Positions 56,391 to 64,000 of a stretch of 64,000 nt of DNA are shown one piece after another. The position numbers were made by a program, and so were the translations under genes. Position 1 is the first letter of the stretch. The number at the start of each line of letters is the position of its first letter. The notes beneath the pieces are model-generated. The model had not been told where the DNA came from. It saw only the letters and a program-made list of their open reading frames with translations, and searched no databases. Source of the DNA: Pleomorphomonas sp. JP5 (GTDB taxonomy: Bacteria > Pseudomonadota > Alphaproteobacteria > Rhizobiales > Pleomorphomonadaceae); the NCBI RefSeq assembly GCF_023721815.1, contig NZ_JAMDLI010000002.1, positions 304,087-368,086 of the forward strand, written 5' to 3'.

Positions 56391-58561
56391 TGTGTGGACG
56401 CTCCAAGCGCCGGGTTCCATTGGTAGGCGATCGCCGGCCGGCCCATCTGGGTTTCGCCCCGTTTGGTCTCACGGCAATGGTTGGTCTTGATCAGGAGCTC
56501 GATGGCATCGGCCACCGTCTCCCCGTCGCTCAGGCCGGCCCAATGCTTCCGATAGACATCCCGCGCCGAGAACTCGTCGGGAAGCTGGCCGCGCCGCTCC
56601 ACAATCAGACGGGCGCCGTCCTCGACCATCGTCCCGCCGGATGCGTAGAGCCGGCGCGCGTGGCTGCGCAGATAGTCGGCCCAGGCGAGCGCTCGCAGCG
56701 TCGCCGTTCGGCCGATTTCGAACTTGCCCCCGTCGATCAACTCGAACAGCAAGGCGAGGCTCGCCACCGTCTTCGGCATCTTCAGCAAATGCGCCTCCAG
56801 GACGGGCGACAGGTTGCCGGCTCGTGCCTCGGACTGGATCTCTTCCATCCACACGCGGAAAAGGTCTTGTCCATCCGGCGAGAAGCGCAGCACCAACGGT
56901 TGATCGGGGCGGCCCAGCGGGAACTCGTGCAGATCGCGAAACACCTTCTCGAATGCGTCGCGCGCCTCCTTGCTGGGGTGGCGATCCACCCACCGCCACG
57001 ACGAACGGAGATCCGGCCAGACGGCGAGCTGAAGCCGCTGGATAAGGCCGTCGTTTGAGGTGCCGGTGATGGCGCCGCGCACGATCGGCGCAATGCGAGA
57101 CGGCTGGACACCGCCGATAAGGCTCAAGGTGCAATTGGCAATGTGGACCGTGCCGCGCCCGATGCGGTCATAGGTGAAGCGCCCGGAGCCATTGAAGGCT
57201 TCCAGGTAGAACGCCCGCTCGCTGGCGTATTCCTCACTCTCCATTCGCGCGAGGAAGCCCGGCAGTTCGTCGCGCATCAGCAGCAGGCCGCGCGGGTTCT
57301 CGTTGAGCAGTTCGCCAAGCTTCTCCACCGTCGCATCATTGACGACGATGCGCGGGCACGGCGGCGCGTCCTCGTCGTCCTTCTGAAGGCCGGCGAGGAT
57401 CGCGCGAGCCGCTTCCCGGTCGCCGTCCTTGATCGCCTTGGCCGCGCGCTTCTTGGCTTCCTTCTCGTCGAAGCTCGTGAGCAAGTCGTCAATGTCGCCG
57501 GCCTCAATGGTGGCTTGCCACACTTGCCGCATCTCATCCTGAAGGGCGTAGACCGGGGCGAGCGCCGATTGCATGGCCGGCGACTTCATGGCCGACGGCG
57601 GGCCGATGATGGCGCCCCAGAGGTTGGGGACTTCGATCCAGTCGTCGTTTTGCTTCGGCCCGACGCGAACCCGGTTGCCGATCATCGCTGCGAGACCGCA
57701 AAGCGCGGCGACGGCGACGAAGTCGGGCACCGATTGCTGACGATCGGCCACATCGAACACATAGCCGCGCAGGGCTTCCGGTAGCATTTCCGGCTCGAAT
57801 GGATCGACCGGAGGCAGGCTCGATGTGATCGCGACAGGAGCGGCCCAGGCAGCGGGCGAGCCTGCCGCTTCCAGCAAGCGAGCAAGATCCGCGTCGGTCA
57901 GTCCGGCCGGCAACGCGTCGGCGACATCCCAGCCCTTGGGAAGGCTCGCGGGTAGCTTGACGGTCTCCACCGACGAGGCGCCCGCCGCGCGTGCCAGTTC
58001 GGCAACGTCAGCAGCATAGGCGGCGCCTGGCGCGTCGGCATCCGGCCAGATGATGACGCGCCGCCCCTTGAGCGGCGACCAGTCGGCTTTGCGCGCCGCC
58101 TTGGAACCGCCGGGCGAGGTGGTGGCGACATACTCCGCAAAGCGCTTGCCGGCCGCCGCTGCCGTCTTCTCGCCTTCCACCACGATCACCGGCGCGTCGG
58201 GCCGGCCGGCGAGTGTGTCCAGGGCGAACAACGGGCGCGGCGCCGGGAAACCCTTGGCGCGCCATTCGACCCGGCCGCCGACACCCTGGCAATAGGTGAT
58301 CGGCAGCACTTGCTTTGCCGGCGCGCTGCCGGGCCGATCGAAGCGGGCGACAGCGCCGAGCATTCGTCCCTCGGCGTCGACATACTTCCAGGCGCCGGCC
58401 CGTTGGAAACCGCGCGGCGCGAACTGGTCCAGGAGGGCGCCCGTCAGCGGCGGGGCAGTTTCGGGAACCGGCATGACCGGGCGCCACTCTTCGGCGCTTG
58501 CCGCGTCGGCCGGAATGCTGCCTCGCTCGTCTGCGGTGAGGGGCGACAGATTAATGCTCAT
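56387..58561 (-). CDS. Toprim/DUF3987 primase-helicase-like replication protein
   Basis: A 724-residue two-part replication protein. The Toprim domain (about 120-200) has PVIVVEGEKTAAAAGKRF (Glu130) and VIIWPDADAPGAAYA (Asp174, Asp176). The DUF3987 part (from about 258) has MLPEALRGYVFDVADRQQSV, a P-loop-like GPPSAMKSP (320-328) and LLLMRDELPGFLARME. Proteins of this type prime and unwind DNA for phages, satellites and integrative elements. It overlaps the upstream small primase-associated gene by 11 bases. It makes the element potentially capable of its own replication after excision. Confidence 0.88.
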   Translation of the reverse strand: MSINLSPLTADERGSIPADAASAEEWRPVMPVPETAPPLTGALLDQFAPRGFQRAGAWKYVDAEGRMLGAVARFDRPGSAPAKQVLPITYCQGVGGRVEWRAKGFPAPRPLFALDTLAGRPDAPVIVVEGEKTAAAAGKRFAEYVATTSPGGSKAARKADWSPLKGRRVIIWPDADAPGAAYAADVAELARAAGASSVETVKLPASLPKGWDVADALPAGLTDADLARLLEAAGSPAAWAAPVAITSSLPPVDPFEPEMLPEALRGYVFDVADRQQSVPDFVAVAALCGLAAMIGNRVRVGPKQNDDWIEVPNLWGAIIGPPSAMKSPAMQSALAPVYALQDEMRQVWQATIEAGDIDDLLTSFDEKEAKKRAAKAIKDGDREAARAILAGLQKDDEDAPPCPRIVVNDATVEKLGELLNENPRGLLLMRDELPGFLARMESEEYASERAFYLEAFNGSGRFTYDRIGRGTVHIANCTLSLIGGVQPSRIAPIVRGAITGTSNDGLIQRLQLAVWPDLRSSWRWVDRHPSKEARDAFEKVFRDLHEFPLGRPDQPLVLRFSPDGQDLFRVWMEEIQSEARAGNLSPVLEAHLLKMPKTVASLALLFELIDGGKFEIGRTATLRALAWADYLRSHARRLYASGGTMVEDGARLIVERRGQLPDEFSARDVYRKHWAGLSDGETVADAIELLIKTNHCRETKRGETQMGRPAIAYQWNPALGASTQ

Positions 58562-58874
58562 AGATGTCGACCCCTACGATACCGGCCAGTGTGCAGGCCG
58601 CATCGGCTTGATTTTCGCCAGTGAGATAAGCCAGCAGCGAGACGACATCGCCGCCCTTGTCTTGCGTTGCGAAGTCCGCCCATTTCCCTGTTTTCAGGTT
58701 GATGCGGAAGCTGCCGGCGCGCTGATCCGCCCGCTGGGGATTGCGGGCGGTCCACTCGTGACCGATCCGCCGGCCATCGGGGAGCCAGCGCGCAAGAAGG
58801 GCCGGGAGACAACGCAACGCTGCCCGGTTGATGCCGTCGAAGTCGATTTTTGAAGTGCTGTTCCGGGATTGCAT
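58551..58874 (-). CDS. Primase-associated N-terminal domain protein (107 residues)
   Basis: Starts MQSRNSTSKIDFDGINRAAL. The core WLPDGRRIGHEWTARNPQRAD, SFRINLKTGKWADFATQDK and GGDVVSLLAYLTG is the module commonly found at the N-terminus of phage/plasmid primases or as a separate gene before a Toprim-DUF3987 protein. The classical CHC2 zinc cysteines are absent. It overlaps the primase-helicase start by 11 bases and begins seven bases after the AlpA stop with GAGGG as ribosome site. Probably forms the primase with the next gene product. Confidence 0.75.
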   Translation of the reverse strand: MQSRNSTSKIDFDGINRAALRCLPALLARWLPDGRRIGHEWTARNPQRADQRAGSFRINLKTGKWADFATQDKGGDVVSLLAYLTGENQADAACTLAGIVGVDIYEH

Positions 58875-58881
58875 AAAGCCC

Positions 58882-59091
58882 TCATGCCCGGTTGGCTTTG
58901 AGGGCTTCCAACGCCTGGAAGATTTCAGATTGTGGCCAGCGCACCAATCCGCCGAGACGCACGGGCTTGGGGAAGCGCCCATCGGTCACGCCGCGCCTGA
59001 AGGTCGATTTGCTGACGCCAACAAGAGCGGCGGCTTCCGCGTCAGAAAGCCACGGGTCTGGATGAGCCGTGTTGACTAGTACCTGGTTCAT
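58882..59091 (-). CDS. AlpA-family DNA-binding protein (excisionase/regulator)
   Basis: A 69-residue helix-turn-helix protein with WLSDAEAAALVGVSKSTFRR, GRFPKPVRLGG and the closing VRWPQSEIFQALEAL, the AlpA/MerR-like excisionase pattern. In P4-like elements AlpA activates integrase expression or aids excision. GAGG lies five bases before ATG 59091; a GTG two codons earlier is possible. It sits between int and the primase genes. A CATCGG/CCGATG inverted repeat (59100-59122) directly upstream may be its operator. Confidence 0.9.
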   Translation of the reverse strand: MNQVLVNTAHPDPWLSDAEAAALVGVSKSTFRRGVTDGRFPKPVRLGGLVRWPQSEIFQALEALKANRA

Positions 59092-59099
59092 TTTCACCT

Positions 59100-59122
59100 C
59101 ATCGGGTTGGATTGATCCGATG
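59100..59122 (-). promoter_or_regulatory. Inverted repeat upstream of alpA
   Basis: CATCGG and CCGATG arms separated by 11 bases, ending nine bases before the alpA start. Candidate operator for autoregulation. The remaining int-alpA gap (to 59253) has no gene. Confidence 0.4.
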
Positions 59123-59253
59123 TGGCTATGCTTGCATCAGGCGGTTTGCGCCGTGCCCATTAATGGGAAATAGACCAGCTTCCGGGGCTCTTGAACCGGT
59201 AGCCGGCGAGCGGTTACGGCCCGTCGCTGGCTGATCCTATCGATTCCAGCGAA

Positions 59254-60450
59254 TCAAGCCGCATCGGCAACGGAGCTTTCGGCAACAGTCTTCCCCGTCA
59301 CGACCGACGCCCATTGCTCCAGGATGGCGCGCCGCTGAGCAAGAAAGTCAGTGCGGCGATAGGCGCGCTCGACAGATCCGCCGACGCTGTGGCCAAGCAT
59401 GGTCTCCGCGATGTCGTGCGGTGTGTTGGTCGCCTCTGCCATCCAGTCGCGCAAGGACGAGCGGAAACCGTGCGGCCGCTCTTTCATGCCTCGGCGCTCC
59501 ATCAAGCGCGCCATGGTCGCGTCTGAAATCACGCCCTTCCTGACCGACGGGAATAGCCATCCGTCTCGGGCGAGCGGTTTCGCCTGCTCGATAACGCGCA
59601 ACGCCTCGCCAGACAGTGGAACCCGGAAATCCTCCGTCTTGCCCTCCCTTCCCTTCATGTTTTGCGCTGGAATGGTCCAAACATCCCCGTCGATTTGGTC
59701 CAGCCGAATGAAGCGCAACGGCGCGGAACGAACGCCGGTCAGGATGAGCAGCCTAAGAGCGAGGTGGGTCAGCGAGCCGTCATTGAGGGAGGCATAGAAG
59801 TCCGCGACATCAGGCCAAGGCACGGCGGGAATGTGTTCGGGCTTATATCCCTGCGCGCCAAGCAGCGCCCTGGCCTTCGTCGGCGCCTGAAGATCTACAT
59901 CGAGGCCGAGCGCTGCGGCATGTTTGAAAACGACGCTGATGCGATTGAGCGCCTTCCTGGCAACATCCGGCTTGCTCAACCAAATGCCCTTGAGGGCGTC
60001 GCGAATGTCGATCTGCCCGATTTGCGAAACGGGCATCTTGCCGAGCTTCGGCAGAACGTGAAGATCGAGCGGCGAGCGCCAGCGCCCGGCCTTGCCTTCC
60101 TTCTTGAGCGACTTTTTCAGCGCCTCGAAACAGTCGTCGGTAACGTCTTTGAACAGGTGGAGATTGTGCGCCGCCTCTCGCGCCAGCCGCTCGCGTTCAA
60201 CGATGGGGTCAAGCCCGGCCGCAGCAACGGCGCGCCATTTCGCGGCATCCTCGCGCGCCGCTTTCAACGAGACAACGGCGATCGAGCCAAGCCCCATCTC
60301 CCGGCGCCTGCCGTGAATGGTGAAACGCAGCACCCAATAGCCGGATTTCTGATCTGTCTTGACGAGCCAAAGCCCGCCGCCGTCGCTGTGTTTGCCAGAG
60401 GGGCGAGTCTGGACCGATCGCGCGCCCAGCTTGTTCAAAGGCCTCGACAT
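59254..60450 (-). CDS. int: Tyrosine integrase (P4/DUF4102 type)
   Basis: A 398-residue site-specific recombinase. The N-terminal arm-binding DUF4102-like domain includes LNKLGARSVQTRPSGKHSDG, GLWLVKTDQKSGYWVLRF and RREMGLGS. The catalytic residues are all present: Arg241 (LTGVRSAPLRF), His327 and Arg330 (HGFRSSLRDW), His354 (MLGHSVGG) and nucleophile Tyr364 (ERAYRRTD). The gene lies 160 bases inside the right repeat, as expected for the enzyme that inserted the element into tRNA-Thr. It appears intact and therefore potentially active. Confidence 0.96.
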   Translation of the reverse strand: MSRPLNKLGARSVQTRPSGKHSDGGGLWLVKTDQKSGYWVLRFTIHGRRREMGLGSIAVVSLKAAREDAAKWRAVAAAGLDPIVERERLAREAAHNLHLFKDVTDDCFEALKKSLKKEGKAGRWRSPLDLHVLPKLGKMPVSQIGQIDIRDALKGIWLSKPDVARKALNRISVVFKHAAALGLDVDLQAPTKARALLGAQGYKPEHIPAVPWPDVADFYASLNDGSLTHLALRLLILTGVRSAPLRFIRLDQIDGDVWTIPAQNMKGREGKTEDFRVPLSGEALRVIEQAKPLARDGWLFPSVRKGVISDATMARLMERRGMKERPHGFRSSLRDWMAEATNTPHDIAETMLGHSVGGSVERAYRRTDFLAQRRAILEQWASVVTGKTVAESSVADAA

Positions 60451-60609
60451 TGCTCCACCCTTCGCTCCACCTTTCGATATGGGCTTGGGTGGCCATCGTT
60501 GAATGAACCTGCATACCGTCGCCTCAATATCCTATTGATATTCGGCAACGATTTCCGTGCTCGCTCACGGATGAACATAAATGAAATCAAGCGAGTAGGG
60601 ATTCCGATG

Positions 60610-60628
60610 CCGTCGTGCGGCACCATTT
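60610..60628 (+). repeat. attR-like direct repeat
   Basis: Exact 19-bp copy of the tRNA-Thr 3' end (44910-44928). The sequence to its left does not form a tRNA, so only the core is duplicated. It marks the right boundary of the element; chromosomal sequence resumes before the rubrerythrin gene. Confidence 0.9.
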
Positions 60629-60742
60629 CCCCATCCCAGTTCACGGCACGGCATTCATCGCAGCGGTTTCGCTCGTGCGATGGCCCCTCTCATGACTGTC
60701 GGCAGATCGGCGCCGCCGCCCGTCCTGGCGGCGCCAATCGGA

Positions 60743-61246
60743 TCACTCGATGATCTTGTAGTGTTCGCCGGCGCAAGCGCAGACCGGGCAGGCCTCGGGC
60801 GCATCGCCGATCACCGTGTGTCCGCAGTTCGGGCAGATGCGGATGACGACTTCACCGAGATCGCCACCGGCCTTCACGGCCTCGAGCGCATCGCCGAACA
60901 GACCGTAGTGGATCTTCTCGACTTCCATCGCCTCGCTCATCGAGCGAATGGCGCGCTTGTGTCCTTCGGCCTTGGCCGTTGCCACCATTGCCGGATACAT
61001 TGAGGTGAACTCGTGGCTTTCGCCTTCCATGGCGTCGGCAAGGTTGTCGAGCGTGCCCTTGATTGCTCCGAGCGCGCGCAAGTGGGCGTGGGCGTGAATG
61101 GTCTCGGCGGCGGCGACGGCGCGGAACAGCTTGGCGACGCCCGGCTTGCCTTCCCGGACGGCGGCATCGGCATAGGCGAGGTACTTGCGGTTTGCCTGGC
61201 TTTCGCCGGCAAAGGCTTCCTTAAGGTTGTCCGTTGTGGTGGGCAT
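60743..61246 (-). CDS. Rubrerythrin
   Basis: A 167-residue non-heme iron peroxidase. The N-terminal ferritin-like di-iron domain has LKEAFAGESQANRKYLAYAD, AAAETIHAHAHL and AMEVEKIHYGLF. The C-terminal rubredoxin-like site uses Cys138, Cys141, Cys153 and Cys156 (ICPNCGHTVIGDAPEACPVC). It reduces hydrogen peroxide with electrons from rubredoxin or another donor. The ATG at 61246 gives the family start. It is the first chromosomal gene right of the element and appears monocistronic. Confidence 0.95.
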   Translation of the reverse strand: MPTTTDNLKEAFAGESQANRKYLAYADAAVREGKPGVAKLFRAVAAAETIHAHAHLRALGAIKGTLDNLADAMEGESHEFTSMYPAMVATAKAEGHKRAIRSMSEAMEVEKIHYGLFGDALEAVKAGGDLGEVVIRICPNCGHTVIGDAPEACPVCACAGEHYKIIE

Positions 61247-61452
61247 GATGCTTGCCTTCTTTGATTGAACGACGGGGGACGGCGCGGGTCCCCAACCAGC
61301 GAGACTAGCCCTACGCCCTGTGCCCGAGTATCGGGACAACCCCGTGAAATACCCTACGGACTTGAGATTTTTTCTAAGGAAAGATCGCCAGCCCGGAAGG
61401 GTGAAGCCGGACGGAACCAACCTCCCGGTTAGCCTCACGCTTGAGGTGCAGT

Positions 61453-61572
61453 TCACACCCTGAAACTCAACAGAATGACGCCGAGCTCGGCGAGCTGCGG
61501 TGCCAGCGTCTGTTCGGCAACGAAGCCCAGCGTATGCGGCCCGATGGATGATTCTGAAGCCAAACCGAGCAT
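61453..61572 (-). pseudogene. Fragment of a CPA2 cation/proton antiporter (KefB/RosB type)
   Basis: A 39-codon frame whose translation contains IGPHTLGFVAEQTLAPQLAE then LGVILLSF, matching the second/third-helix region of KefB/RosB antiporters (AVGPFTPGFVADQ, LAEIGVILLMF). Everything else of the roughly 550-residue protein is missing; the frame stops right after. Interpreted as a relic. Confidence 0.55.
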
Positions 61573-61609
61573 GGCCTAGCCAGTAAAACGCAACCACATC
61601 CGTTGAGAA

Positions 61610-61918
61610 GTGCAAGCAAGTGGCAGGGACGTCCTGACCATTCTCGTGTTTCCGGGATCCGATGGCGCGTTCGAACTCTACGAGGATGACGGTATCGGCC
61701 TTGGCTACGAGCGCGGAGAATCCGCCTGTATCCCGTTCCGCTGGGACGATGCTCGGAGCATCCTCGATATCGGCCAGTGCCAGGGAACCTACCCGGGGAT
61801 GTCACCGGTCCGCCATCTGACGATCTGCCGTGTTCGTCCAAGAGTATCGCTCACAGCGTTGTCCGACGCCATTTCGGTGGAGTCTCGCGGCGACCGTGTT
61901 TCCGTCCTCTTGGAGTGA
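61610..61918 (+). pseudogene. C-terminal fragment of a GH31 glycosidase (DUF5110 region)
   Basis: A 102-codon frame. Its translation DVLTILVFPGSDGAFELYED, DGIGLGYERGESACIPFRWD and the following beta strands match the C-terminal domain of GH31 alpha-glucosidases/alpha-xylosidases. No catalytic domain precedes it, and the upstream sequence is the antiporter fragment on the other strand. It is a relic of a deleted gene. The next 150 bases, up to eda, hold nothing recognisable. Confidence 0.75.
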
Positions 61919-62068
61919 CTTTCGCCCAACCTACAAGTGCCAAAAGCATTGGCAAGGCTTTGGTCGTTCGTCAGTATTGTCGAACCCCATCCCTAGGGAC
62001 GACACACGAGGCTGAACGTGTCGTACTGATGTGGAACCACCTCGGGAGCGACGACCCAATGAGGGTGC

Positions 62069-62701
62069 TTAGCCCACGATGTTCGCCGCCTCCCGAGCGA
62101 GCTGTTCGATCTTCGCCCAGTCTCCGGCCTTGATGGCGTCGGTCGGCGCCACCCAGGAACCACCGACGCAGACGACGTTCTTCAGCTTCAGATAATCTCG
62201 TGCGTTGTCCAGGCTGACGCCGCCAGTCGGGCAGAACGCCATCTCGCCGAGCGGCGAGGCCAGCGCTTGCAGATACCTTGGGCCACCAGCCGGACCGGCC
62301 GGGAAGAACTTGACGACACGATAGCCTTTCTCGCGGGCCACCATTGCCTCGGAAGGCGTAGCAACGCCGGGCAGCAGCGGCACGTTGAGCTCGATGGCGG
62401 CATCCAGAAGGTCAGGCGAAGCGCCGGGGCTGACCAGGAACTTGGCGCCGGCCTCGACGGCCGCCTTGGCCTGGACACGGTCGAGCACGGTGCCGGCACC
62501 AACCACACCGCCGGGGATGGCGCTCATGGCCTTGATGGCTTCAAGCGCCACGGGGGTGCGCATGGTGACTTCCAGAGCCGGCAGTCCGCCCTTGACCAGA
62601 GCTGTGCCCAGCGGCACGGCGTCTTCCAACCGATCGATGATCAGAACGGGAACCACCGGCGCGCGGCGGAGAACGGCGAGAAGGGCGGAGGTGTCGAACA
62701 T
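62069..62701 (-). CDS. eda: 2-keto-3-deoxy-6-phosphogluconate aldolase
   Basis: A 210-residue class I aldolase cleaving KDPG to pyruvate and glyceraldehyde-3-phosphate. Catalytic Glu44 is in ALEVTMRTP and Schiff-base Lys131 in YRVVKFFPAG. GVVGAGTVLDRVQAKAAVEAG, FLVSPGASPDLL and FCPTGGVSLDNARDYL are family segments. The KDPGal aldolase type (DgoA) is an alternative. It lies 30 bases after kdgK on the same strand, downstream of an altronate dehydratase gene, so it completes uronate breakdown. Confidence 0.93.
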   Translation of the reverse strand: MFDTSALLAVLRRAPVVPVLIIDRLEDAVPLGTALVKGGLPALEVTMRTPVALEAIKAMSAIPGGVVGAGTVLDRVQAKAAVEAGAKFLVSPGASPDLLDAAIELNVPLLPGVATPSEAMVAREKGYRVVKFFPAGPAGGPRYLQALASPLGEMAFCPTGGVSLDNARDYLKLKNVVCVGGSWVAPTDAIKAGDWAKIEQLAREAANIVG

Positions 62702-62731
62702 GATGACGGATCCTGTTCCAGAGGCGATGGG

Positions 62732-63667
62732 TCAGAAGACGCTGAGGTCGGCGAAGGCCTCAAAGGGGGCGAGAGCGCCGCGATGACGGATCACCCGCGC
62801 CGCGACCGCATGACCGAGGTGCACGGCCTCTTCCGGCGAGCGGCCGGCCAGACGCGCCGCGATGTAACCGCCATTGAAGCTGTCGCCGGCGCCGGTCGTG
62901 TCGATCGGCTTCACCTCGGTCAGGGCTGGTGCGGAGATGTCAGGCTCCCCCGCAAGGCGCAGCAAGGCCGGCTCGGGGCCATTCTTGACGACGACCTCGC
63001 GGACGCCGAGAGCGGCGATGCGATCGGCCGTATCGGACAGCGTATGGTCGCCATAGAGATCGGCTTCGTCGGGAAAGGTCGGCAGCGCGATGCTCGCCAC
63101 CTTGTATCCCTCGGTCGTCACCCGTGCCATGGTCTCTCGATCGCTCCAGAGACGAGAACGGATGTTGGGGTCGAATATCACCTCGCCGCCGCCACTCCGA
63201 AATGCTGCGAGAACCGAAAGCAATCTCAGCCGATCCTCAGGCTCCAGAATGGCCAGGGTAATGCCGGAGAGATAAGCTGTGCCAGCGCCGTCGAGCCCGA
63301 CCTTCAGCCGCTCGACATCGGAGGCAAGGCGTCTGGCGGCGGAGTTGTTGCGCCAGTAAGTGAAGGAACGCTCGGCGCCAACCAGCGTGATGAGATAGAG
63401 TCCCACGGTCCGGTCATCCAGGCGGATGATCGAACGGGTGTCGATGCCGGCGTCAGACAGGAAGCTCAACATGCTTTCCGACAGAGCATCCGTTCCGATC
63501 GCCGACACATAGCGCACCTTGCGCGTGCCCTGACGTGTCAGGCCACGCACGTACCAGGCGGTGTTCAGCGTATCGCCGGCAAAGCCCTGCCGGAACAGCC
63601 CATCGCCGGTGGGCGCCAGTTCCACCATGCATTCACCGATGCTGGCGAAGTCTCCGAGTGTGAGCAT
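62732..63667 (-). CDS. kdgK: 2-keto-3-deoxygluconate kinase
   Basis: A 311-residue PfkB-family kinase producing KDPG from KDG. It has FASIGECMVELAP at the start, the substrate-binding GFAGDTLNTAWYVRGL, VSAIGTDALSESML and the catalytic DTTGAGDSFNGGYIAARL with base Asp262. The GFAGDTLNTA form is typical of KdgK rather than fructokinase. It lies between the altronate dehydratase gene and eda, consistent with the D-galacturonate/D-glucuronate isomerase pathway. Confidence 0.92.
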   Translation of the reverse strand: MLTLGDFASIGECMVELAPTGDGLFRQGFAGDTLNTAWYVRGLTRQGTRKVRYVSAIGTDALSESMLSFLSDAGIDTRSIIRLDDRTVGLYLITLVGAERSFTYWRNNSAARRLASDVERLKVGLDGAGTAYLSGITLAILEPEDRLRLLSVLAAFRSGGGEVIFDPNIRSRLWSDRETMARVTTEGYKVASIALPTFPDEADLYGDHTLSDTADRIAALGVREVVVKNGPEPALLRLAGEPDISAPALTEVKPIDTTGAGDSFNGGYIAARLAGRSPEEAVHLGHAVAARVIRHRGALAPFEAFADLSVF

Positions 63668-63685
63668 GTTTCACTCGCCCTTTCT

Positions 63686-64000
63686 TCACAGCGTCACGCC
63701 TGTTTTGAAGATGACGATTTCCTTGATGTCGTTTGTTTCGTTCTTGGTCGGCTTTCCGGATGCGATATCGAGGACGGCCTCGACGAAGCTGTCGCGGAGG
63801 CCCTCGACGGTGGTCTCGCCGGTGGCGATGGGACCGGCGTCGAAGTCGATCCAGTGCGGCTTGCGGTTGGCAAGGTCGGAGTTGGTGGCGATCTTCATGG
63901 TGGGCACGACGCCGCCGAGCGGCGTGCCGCGACCGGTGGTGAACAGCACCATGTGACAGCCCGAGGCGGCGAGCGCGGTGACGGCGACGCCGTCATTGCC
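63686..64000 (-). CDS. uxaA: Altronate dehydratase (UxaA family), C-terminal part (runs off the right edge)
   Basis: The visible 104 residues contain NDGVAVTALAASGCHMVLFT, TGRGTPLGGVVPTMKIATNS, HWIDFDAGPIATGE and the closing EIVIFKTGVTL, the C-terminus of the UxaA/GarD dehydratase family. The enzyme removes water from D-altronate (or a similar aldonate/aldarate) to give KDG. The stop is 18 bases before the kdgK start, so uxaA-kdgK-eda form an operon. GarD (galactarate dehydratase) is the main alternative name because the N-terminus is not visible. Confidence 0.9.
   Translation of the reverse strand, partial: GNDGVAVTALAASGCHMVLFTTGRGTPLGGVVPTMKIATNSDLANRKPHWIDFDAGPIATGETTVEGLRDSFVEAVLDIASGKPTKNETNDIKEIVIFKTGVTL

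Larger units (their letters stand above)
44910..60628. mobile_element. tRNA-Thr-integrated element, phage-satellite-like or remnant prophage
   Basis: About 15.7 kb bounded by the 19-bp repeats. Content from the right: tyrosine integrase, AlpA-like regulator, small primase-associated protein, Toprim/DUF3987 primase-helicase and a small coupled gene. Next come a plus-strand DNA-binding-like protein, a phage-type basic protein, a lysozyme-bearing virion-type protein and a giant virion-type protein. The left end has low-GC cargo. There is no large terminase, portal, capsid or tail-tube gene. The order int-alpA-primase recalls Gram-negative PICI/P4 satellites; virion-type proteins are unusual there. 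A prophage that lost its head genes is the main alternative. Confidence 0.85.

Noticed and set aside
60600..60625. Second tRNA-Thr gene
   Set aside because: Only the 19-bp 3' end is present; D-arm and anticodon arm cannot be formed, so it is the attachment repeat.

Overview
The window looks like a GC-rich alphaproteobacterial chromosome, most probably Hyphomicrobiales (Rhizobiales). The gene set fits this: alphaproteobacterial opgG-opgH, membrane-bound ferritin MbfA, an SdhAF4 (DUF1674) protein, a hemC-hemD/Mic60-hemY cluster and a P4-type element in a tRNA gene. The genus cannot be fixed from sequence alone; a Pleomorphomonas-like relative is a guess.

Layout. 0-7.2 kb, minus strand: 5' part of pyruvate carboxylase, osmoregulated periplasmic glucan genes opgG-opgH, a DeoR regulator and a degenerate peptide-deformylase-like gene. 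7.5-11.6 kb, plus strand: a small secreted protein, YciI, EVE and methyltransferase genes, then acs. 11.6-15.6 kb, minus strand: a tight unit of PepSY protein, cytochrome b561, response regulator, histidine kinase and the iron exporter MbfA. 15.6-21.7 kb, minus strand: purH, a heparinase-like gene, rsmB and htpX. 21.7-24.9 kb, plus strand: SdhAF4, DsbB, SCO, a 56-residue membrane protein, TusA and a Zur-boxed orphan ZnuA. 25-36 kb: a sugar-use region with GH36 alpha-galactosidase, AGE-family epimerase, a ribose-type ABC transporter, an FGGY kinase, and a PfkB kinase coupled to a class I aldolase-like protein. 36.3-44.7 kb: a ferredoxin-reductase-like flavoprotein, gpsA-tsaD, and hemC, a fused hemD-Mic60 gene and hemY.

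44.9-60.6 kb is an integrated element in tRNA-Thr(CGT). Its ends are marked by a 19-bp exact repeat of the tRNA 3' end (44910-44928 and 60610-60628). The right end carries a tyrosine integrase, an AlpA-like regulator and a primase/helicase module. The middle has a small phage-type basic protein and two giant virion-type proteins, one with an embedded lysozyme domain. The left end has lower-GC cargo: an ImmA/IrrE-type metallopeptidase overlapping a two-TM protein, plus two unknown proteins. No portal, capsid, large terminase or tail tube gene is present. It is either a phage satellite of unusual composition or a deleted prophage, and it is the most interesting object here.

60.7-64 kb: rubrerythrin, a decay zone with two gene fragments (cation/proton antiporter, GH31 glycosidase), then the lower hexuronate pathway (eda, kdgK and the 3' part of an altronate dehydratase gene) running off the right edge.
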